From Cyclobacteriaceae bacterium (GTDB lineage Bacteria; Bacteroidota; Bacteroidia; Cytophagales; Cyclobacteriaceae): a stretch of 55,137 nt of DNA. The notes beneath the pieces were generated by a model, which saw only the letters and a program-made list of their open reading frames with translations, was not told where the DNA came from and made no database searches. The DNA lies in assembly GCA_020436125.1 (NCBI GenBank), contig JAGQYK010000002.1, positions 132,336 to 187,472 on the forward strand, in the 5' to 3' direction. Numbering within the stretch: position 1 is the first letter of the stretch; each line of letters starts with the position of its first letter. This document shows positions 51,396 to 55,137 of this stretch, piece by piece. A program made the translations under genes and the position numbers.

Positions 51396-51800
51396 TTAAT
51401 CTTTCGTAAGGACGTTTGCCGTAAACACAATTTGATTGCCGGGTGTGATTGCATTGGAAATCACCTTCACCACCTTATTTTGACGACCATATTTGCCTGC
51501 ACTGTTAAAGGCAACGGTAAGCTCACCATTACCACCGGGCGGAATAGGATCGCGTGGCCATCCTTTAGGAGTCGTGCATCCACAGGTAACTTCTACATTG
51601 GTTATGATCAATGGTGCATTGCCTGTATTTTTGAACTTAAAGGTATTCTCTACTTTCTCACCCTGAGATAAATCACCAAAATCAAAATTAGCGTTCTCCC
51701 ATTCAATTTTGGGTCCATTGGGAGCAGCCGTGGATTGATCTTGCGCCAATCCTGCCGAAAAAATCAAAATGGAAACGAAAAGTGTAATAAAGTGCTTCAT
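51396..51800 (-). CDS. Secreted DUF1573 protein
   Basis: A 134-residue exported protein with signal peptide MKHFITLFVSILIFSAGLAQ and one DUF1573 domain, an Ig-like beta sandwich with the characteristic NFDFGDLSQGEKVENTFKFKN (split about 35-55) and TCGCTTP cysteine motif (about 73-79). Bacteroidota encode many of these periplasmic or surface proteins; their role is unknown. Start at ATG 51800 rather than the TTG at 51818, because a -7 box overlaps that TTG. It converges on DUF423 with 15 bases between stops. Confidence 0.88.
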   Translation of the reverse strand: MKHFITLFVSILIFSAGLAQDQSTAAPNGPKIEWENANFDFGDLSQGEKVENTFKFKNTGNAPLIITNVEVTCGCTTPKGWPRDPIPPGGNGELTVAFNSAGKYGRQNKVVKVISNAITPGNQIVFTANVLTKD

Positions 51801-51815
51801 AACTGTGATTTTTTT

Positions 51816-51823
51816 CAAAATTA
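51816..51823 (-). promoter_or_regulatory. -7 promoter box TAATTTTG for the DUF1573 gene
   Basis: Perfect TAnnTTTG on the minus strand, 15 bases before the ATG at 51800. It overlaps the alternative TTG start and so argues against it. Confidence 0.55.
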
Positions 51824-51882
51824 GGCATTCATAACCTATTGATTAAATACAACGAATTCTATTCCGATTTTGTGTCATAATT

Positions 51883-52359
51883 ATGTCCGAATCTTTGAAG
51901 ATTATTTATGGAAACAGGGTGAGGCCAAGAGCTTGCGGAATTTGCATCGTGGAAAACCAGCTACTGATGGTGAATCACAAGAATTTAACTTCTGGAGATT
52001 TTTGGGCTCCTCCAGGAGGTGGTATTGAAATGAACGAGACGGCACACCAAACCCTTGAAAGAGAATTCAAAGAGGAAACCAATCTGACCATTACGGTAGG
52101 AGAGCTATTGTTTGTCACAGAGTATAATAAAACGCCACTTCATGCGATTGAGCTATTTTTTAGGGTAAATTGGGTAGAAGGAACCCTAAAAACAGGAGCT
52201 GATCCTGAAATGGAATTGTCAGATCAAATAATAACAGATGCCCGATTTCTTTCCTGGAGTGAAATATCGGAAATGGATAGGAGCCATCTCCATGGAGTAT
52301 TCAAATACGCCACTGAACCAGCCAAAATCATTGATTTAAGGGGTTATTTTAAATTATGA
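51883..52359 (+). CDS. Nudix hydrolase
   Basis: A 158-residue Nudix hydrolase. The Nudix box GGIEMNETAHQTLEREFKEET matches GX5EX7REUXEEXGU, with the catalytic REFKEE stretch at about residues 64-69. The family cleaves nucleoside diphosphate-linked compounds; the specific substrate cannot be read here, although the box followed by TLTITVGELLFVTE-like strands fits the ADP-ribose or general 8-oxo-type subgroup. The ATG at 51883 is used. Alone in its transcription direction between the DUF1573 gene and the pilin-like gene. Confidence 0.9.
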   Translation: MSESLKIIYGNRVRPRACGICIVENQLLMVNHKNLTSGDFWAPPGGGIEMNETAHQTLEREFKEETNLTITVGELLFVTEYNKTPLHAIELFFRVNWVEGTLKTGADPEMELSDQIITDARFLSWSEISEMDRSHLHGVFKYATEPAKIIDLRGYFKL

Positions 52360-52363
52360 TTGG

Positions 52364-52395
52364 TTGTGTTAAACGGCTTAAAATATTTATAATTG
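52364..52395 (+). promoter_or_regulatory. Promoter TTG-N21-TATAATTG
   Basis: A -33 TTG (52364-52366), 21 bases, then TATAATTG (52388-52395), one mismatch from TAnnTTTG. It ends 20 bases before the ATG at 52416. Confidence 0.6.
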
Positions 52396-52415
52396 CAAGC
52401 TTAAACCTGTGAAAA

Positions 52416-53225
52416 ATGAATCTTACTAAAATCCTGACCTACGTTCTTTTTGGCATTAGTATTTTCTTGGGCTACTATCTGTATAGCGGTGTCCAGAAAA
52501 CTGTAGACGACCGAAAATTGATTGAAACGAAAGAAATGGCGGTCATTGAGAAACTAAAACTGATCCGTGAAGCTGAAATCGTATTTCAAGAGGTGAACGG
52601 AAGATATACATCGAACTGGGACTCATTGCTTAATTTCATCAAAAATGGCCAGGTTGCCATCATTGAGCGCAGAGAAGAGCTTATTCAGAAAGAATATGGT
52701 GGTGAAGAAGTAATCGTTCATATCGACACACTTGGGTTTACTCCCGCTCGCGAGCGAATTTTCAAAGAAACATTCAACGTGAATGCTGCCGATGATGGCA
52801 TATTCATGGGCTTTAAAATCAAAGAAGGAGAAAGAGCGGTGAAGAACCAGCGCGGTTACGCATTGAAAATTGGTGAGAAAATCAGTGAGCCTCCATTTAC
52901 TGAAGATGGTTTTGTAAGCTCAATGACTAAAGTAAACGTAGGCGATCAGGTAACTAAAGGTCAAATTCTAATGACTATTTGGGACTACAAATTCAAGCCA
53001 GATGCAGATTTGGATCGTATCGCATTCAAACCAGGTACTGACACCAAGTTCGACATTTTCGTAGGAAAAGTTGACCGTGGAGGTCTTATGGTAGATGTTA
53101 TAGAAGTAAAAGATCCATCTCCTGATAATCCATTCAGAAGTGAAGCTAATGACGCGAAGAACCGCAAACCATTGCGTTTTGGTTCCCGCACTGACGTATC
53201 TACATCAGGAAACTGGGAATCTTAA
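52416..53225 (+). CDS. Membrane-anchored pseudopilin-like protein
   Basis: A 269-residue protein with one N-terminal hydrophobic helix (about 5-25), then a long helix and a beta-rich soluble part. The segment after the anchor, REAEIVFQEVNGRYTSNWDSL (split over about 51-71), resembles the region after the pilin helix in type II secretion pseudopilins (AxxxYxxxNGxYP). It has no prepilin peptidase site, so it is not a normal pseudopilin. Its direct neighbour is a DUF3822 gene and then coaD. I do not recognise a named family; structure prediction would be useful. Start at ATG 52416, with a promoter 20 bases upstream. Confidence 0.72.
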   Translation: MNLTKILTYVLFGISIFLGYYLYSGVQKTVDDRKLIETKEMAVIEKLKLIREAEIVFQEVNGRYTSNWDSLLNFIKNGQVAIIERREELIQKEYGGEEVIVHIDTLGFTPARERIFKETFNVNAADDGIFMGFKIKEGERAVKNQRGYALKIGEKISEPPFTEDGFVSSMTKVNVGDQVTKGQILMTIWDYKFKPDADLDRIAFKPGTDTKFDIFVGKVDRGGLMVDVIEVKDPSPDNPFRSEANDAKNRKPLRFGSRTDVSTSGNWES

Positions 53226-53231
53226 TCTACC

Positions 53232-54119
53232 TTGGCAGTTGCCGCTCAGAGCTATAAGCTGATCAAGAAAATCAAAGATGAAAAATTTGATGTAGATCAT
53301 CTGCATGAGTATGCTTTGCTTATTCATCTGGGTGTTCGGGATCTTCAGATTGGCATTGTAGATAATCAGGATAGGCTTGTCTTTTTCGAAGATTATATTT
53401 TCCAAAATTTAAACTCAAGCGAGGATCAGCTGGTGTTGCTCAAAGAATTATTTGAAGCACACCACCTGTTGACTGCTGGCTTCTGGAAAAAAGTAAAGTT
53501 TTCAATCAAGAATAATAAGTTGGTGCAGGTGCCTGCTTCATTGTTCGTGAAAGAGGCTGCTTCAGAATACCTCAAGCTCAATGCAAGATTTGACCTCGAC
53601 AAGGAAGTAATTCTCCATTGCGAAAATACAACAAGCAACGTTGTGACTGTATTCGCACTGCATAGAGGAATACACGATTGGGTAAGTAGTCTGTACGAGA
53701 ACTCCTCCTTAAGCTTCATGCACCAGTCTGCAAGTTTAATTGAAGGGGTACTTCATGAAACCGTAACTGACAATAAGCCTCCCCTCTTCGTATATATCGA
53801 TCGCTTCAAACTGCATATTTTATCTGTTAAAGAAGGACGCTTGGTTTATTATAACCAGTTTCCAATACAGCATTTCTCAGATTATGTTAAATACATTATG
53901 CTTGTGCTCAACGCCATGCAAATGGATCAGCAAACCAGTAAGATCATTTTGTGGGGATACGTTGGCAAAAATTCTCCCCATGCTATCGAGTTCTCTAAAT
54001 ACATCAAGAACGTATCATTTGGAAGCCGTCCTAAGTACTTAAAATTTGGCTATTTATTTGACGAAATACAAGATCACCACTTTTACGATTTGTATTCAAT
54101 GCATCTATTAAACAACTAG
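53232..54119 (+). CDS. DUF3822 family protein
   Basis: A 295-residue cytoplasmic protein of DUF3822, found mainly in Bacteroidota. It shows a repeated beta/alpha layout reminiscent of actin/ASKHA ATPases (HEYALLIHLGVRDLQIGIVD, about 25-44; DNKPPLFVYIDRFKLHILSV, about 175-194), but no clear phosphate-binding loop. The start is TTG 53232, six bases after the pilin-like gene, so cotranscription is sure. In relatives, it often neighbours rsmD and coaD; here it is followed by coaD, without an rsmD between. Function unknown. Confidence 0.82.
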   Translation: MAVAAQSYKLIKKIKDEKFDVDHLHEYALLIHLGVRDLQIGIVDNQDRLVFFEDYIFQNLNSSEDQLVLLKELFEAHHLLTAGFWKKVKFSIKNNKLVQVPASLFVKEAASEYLKLNARFDLDKEVILHCENTTSNVVTVFALHRGIHDWVSSLYENSSLSFMHQSASLIEGVLHETVTDNKPPLFVYIDRFKLHILSVKEGRLVYYNQFPIQHFSDYVKYIMLVLNAMQMDQQTSKIILWGYVGKNSPHAIEFSKYIKNVSFGSRPKYLKFGYLFDEIQDHHFYDLYSMHLLNN

Positions 54120-54171
54120 CAACCAAGTAGCTTAATTTGTTAACTTTAATCTCAAGCTTTAGCTGTTTACT

Positions 54172-54627
54172 ATGAAAAAAATAGCGCTTTTTCCAGGTTC
54201 ATTTGACCCCTTTACCAAAGGACACGAAGACATCGTGTTAAGAGGTCTTACCCTGTTTGATGAAATCATAATCGGTATCGGATACAACAGTGGAAAAAGT
54301 AAACGATATTTCGAAGTAGACTTCATGGTAAAAAAGATTGAAGAAACTTTTTCCGATTACCCTAATATCAAAGTACTCACTTTTGCAGAGTTGACAGCGG
54401 CATTTGCTAAAAAGCACAATGCTAATTATTTACTAAGAGGTCTCCGGAATACAACAGATTTTGAATATGAAAATAGTATCTCTCAGGTAAATCGTCATCT
54501 TAACCCGGAGTTAGAGTCTGTTTTTTTAATAACAACTCCCCAGTTTGCCGCCATCAGTTCTTCCATTATACGGGAAGTACACCGCTACGATGGAGACGTC
54601 TCCACATTCCTCCCTTACCAACTTTAA
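54172..54627 (+). CDS. coaD: Phosphopantetheine adenylyltransferase
   Basis: A 151-residue enzyme that makes dephospho-CoA from 4-phosphopantetheine and ATP, fourth step of CoA synthesis. The nucleotidyltransferase motif FPGSFDPFTKGHEDI (residues 7-21) carries the HxGH-like TKGH, and the second signature ISSSIIREV (near 132-140) is present. Length fits the family (150-165). It follows the DUF3822 gene by 52 bases. Its stop shares TTAA with the convergent Nudix gene. Confidence 0.96.
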   Translation: MKKIALFPGSFDPFTKGHEDIVLRGLTLFDEIIIGIGYNSGKSKRYFEVDFMVKKIEETFSDYPNIKVLTFAELTAAFAKKHNANYLLRGLRNTTDFEYENSISQVNRHLNPELESVFLITTPQFAAISSSIIREVHRYDGDVSTFLPYQL

Positions 54628-55137
54628 TGCTCTAAATTTAAATCCAGATTTTCAGTTTTGCTGTAATATTCTTCAAACACAAACTGAATTGATTTGTAGG
54701 AATTTTGAAGTGCATGATACACTTCCTTTTGTGTCATCCACCGCAATTCTTCAATATCTTCTTCAAGGCATGGCTTCATCTTGCTATCATCCACCAAATC
54801 CATCATATACCATTTTGTCCGTTTGATCATACTTTTTTTGTTCATCGTGTAGGTATGCCACGTTGTACAAATCTTGTCACCCAGTTTCACATCAATATTA
54901 CACTCTTCTTCTACCTCCCTTATGGCTGTTTCCTGGTTACCCTCTCCCTTCTCCCTCTTGCCTTTAGGCAGATCCCATTTTTTCAAGCGGTAGATCATTA
55001 ACAGCTTATCCTTTTTCCTTACCAAGCCACCGGCTGCCTTGACCAACTTGAATTGTCCCTTGATAAACTCTTTTAGCCCCTTGTATTCGTTGGTTGTAAT
55101 TTCAAGGGATATAAGGCTGGTAGGCACTTTAGAATTA
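54624..55137 (-). CDS. Nudix hydrolase, 5' end outside window
   Basis: At least 170 residues of a Nudix hydrolase. The box GKREKGEGNQETAIREVEEEC (about residues 55-75 of the visible part) matches GX5EX7REUXEEXGU, with AAGGLVRKKDKLLMIYRLKK before and WDLPKGKRE leading in. The frame remains open to the window edge, so the GTG at 55127 is probably not the start and an N-terminal part of the longer Bacteroidota version lies beyond. The AAGGLV and WDLPKG pattern is common in diadenosine-polyphosphate or ADP-ribose hydrolases, but substrate is uncertain. Confidence 0.88.
   Translation of the reverse strand, partial: NSKVPTSLISLEITTNEYKGLKEFIKGQFKLVKAAGGLVRKKDKLLMIYRLKKWDLPKGKREKGEGNQETAIREVEEECNIDVKLGDKICTTWHTYTMNKKSMIKRTKWYMMDLVDDSKMKPCLEEDIEELRWMTQKEVYHALQNSYKSIQFVFEEYYSKTENLDLNLEH

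Noticed and set aside
1-55137. Search for CRISPR arrays, transposases, phage genes, tRNA and rRNA
   Set aside because: No repeat-spacer pattern, no transposase or integrase motif, no cloverleaf or rRNA-like stretch seen in the gaps; the window is core-type chromosome.

Overview
The window comes from a chromosome of a Bacteroidota bacterium, most likely order Cytophagales. The evidence is a fused lpxC/fabZ gene, a PorX-type regulator of the type IX secretion system (T9SS), two secreted proteins with T9SS C-terminal sorting domains (one type A, one type B), several families largely restricted to Bacteroidota (DUF3822, DUF4296, DUF4097 pairs), and many copies of the Bacteroidota -7 promoter box TAnnTTTG in front of genes. 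The genus cannot be named from this sequence. I see no rRNA, tRNA, CRISPR array, insertion sequence, phage gene or integration site; it reads as a compact core-type chromosome segment.

Layout. 1-4.5 kb: 3' part of argH, an MscS channel, an M48/Ste24-type membrane protease, and a tandem retropepsin-PDZ protein. 4.5-8.4 kb (minus strand): an ECF sigma factor, a membrane HEAT-repeat protein in the anti-sigma position and two secreted DUF4097 proteins form one operon, preceded by a separate coiled-coil membrane protein. 8.4-14.3 kb: the only gene-free stretch above 300 bases, a secreted M20-type hydrolase with an altered metal site, and a 1239-residue T9SS cargo. 14.3-16.1 kb: DUF4258, DinB and YfcE-type genes and a small basic protein. 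16.2-21 kb: hisS, hutH and a T9SS type B cargo packed end to end. 21-25.7 kb: ybaB, a glycosyltransferase, PspC, a strongly expressed-looking lipoprotein and pdhB. 25.7-30.5 kb: flavin reductase and fumarylacetoacetase, an rRNA/tRNA m5C methyltransferase, an MFS carrier. 30.6-36.5 kb: valS, then (minus) the overlapping operon porX-tsaE-AlaDH-like. 36.5-41.8 kb: an HD phosphohydrolase, then lipid A genes lpxD, lpxC/fabZ, lpxA and a lone ABC ATPase. 42-45.2 kb: a lipoprotein, mutS2, a DUF4296 lipoprotein. 45.3-48.1 kb: a Bat-type cluster (DUF58, BatD-like, BatA). 48.1-51.8 kb: a LysE exporter overlapping a GH3-family synthetase, a YggS-type PLP protein, DUF423, DUF1573. 51.9-55.1 kb: Nudix, a pilin-like membrane protein, DUF3822, coaD and a second, truncated Nudix gene.

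Themes. Envelope biogenesis dominates: lipid A synthesis, T9SS control and cargo, lipoproteins, Bat proteins and a sigma/anti-sigma operon that probably answers to envelope state. Amino-acid genes are scattered through it (argH, hutH, fumarylacetoacetase, an AlaDH relative, LysE, GH3). Many genes start 8-30 bases after a TAnnTTTG box, so several messages should be leaderless or nearly so, and those boxes decide several start codons. The observations I rate highest are an AlaDH-family protein lacking both catalytic residues encoded with porX and tsaE, a GH3 synthetase translationally coupled to an exporter, the hisS-hutH-T9SS cargo chain, and the sigma/HEAT/DUF4097 operon.
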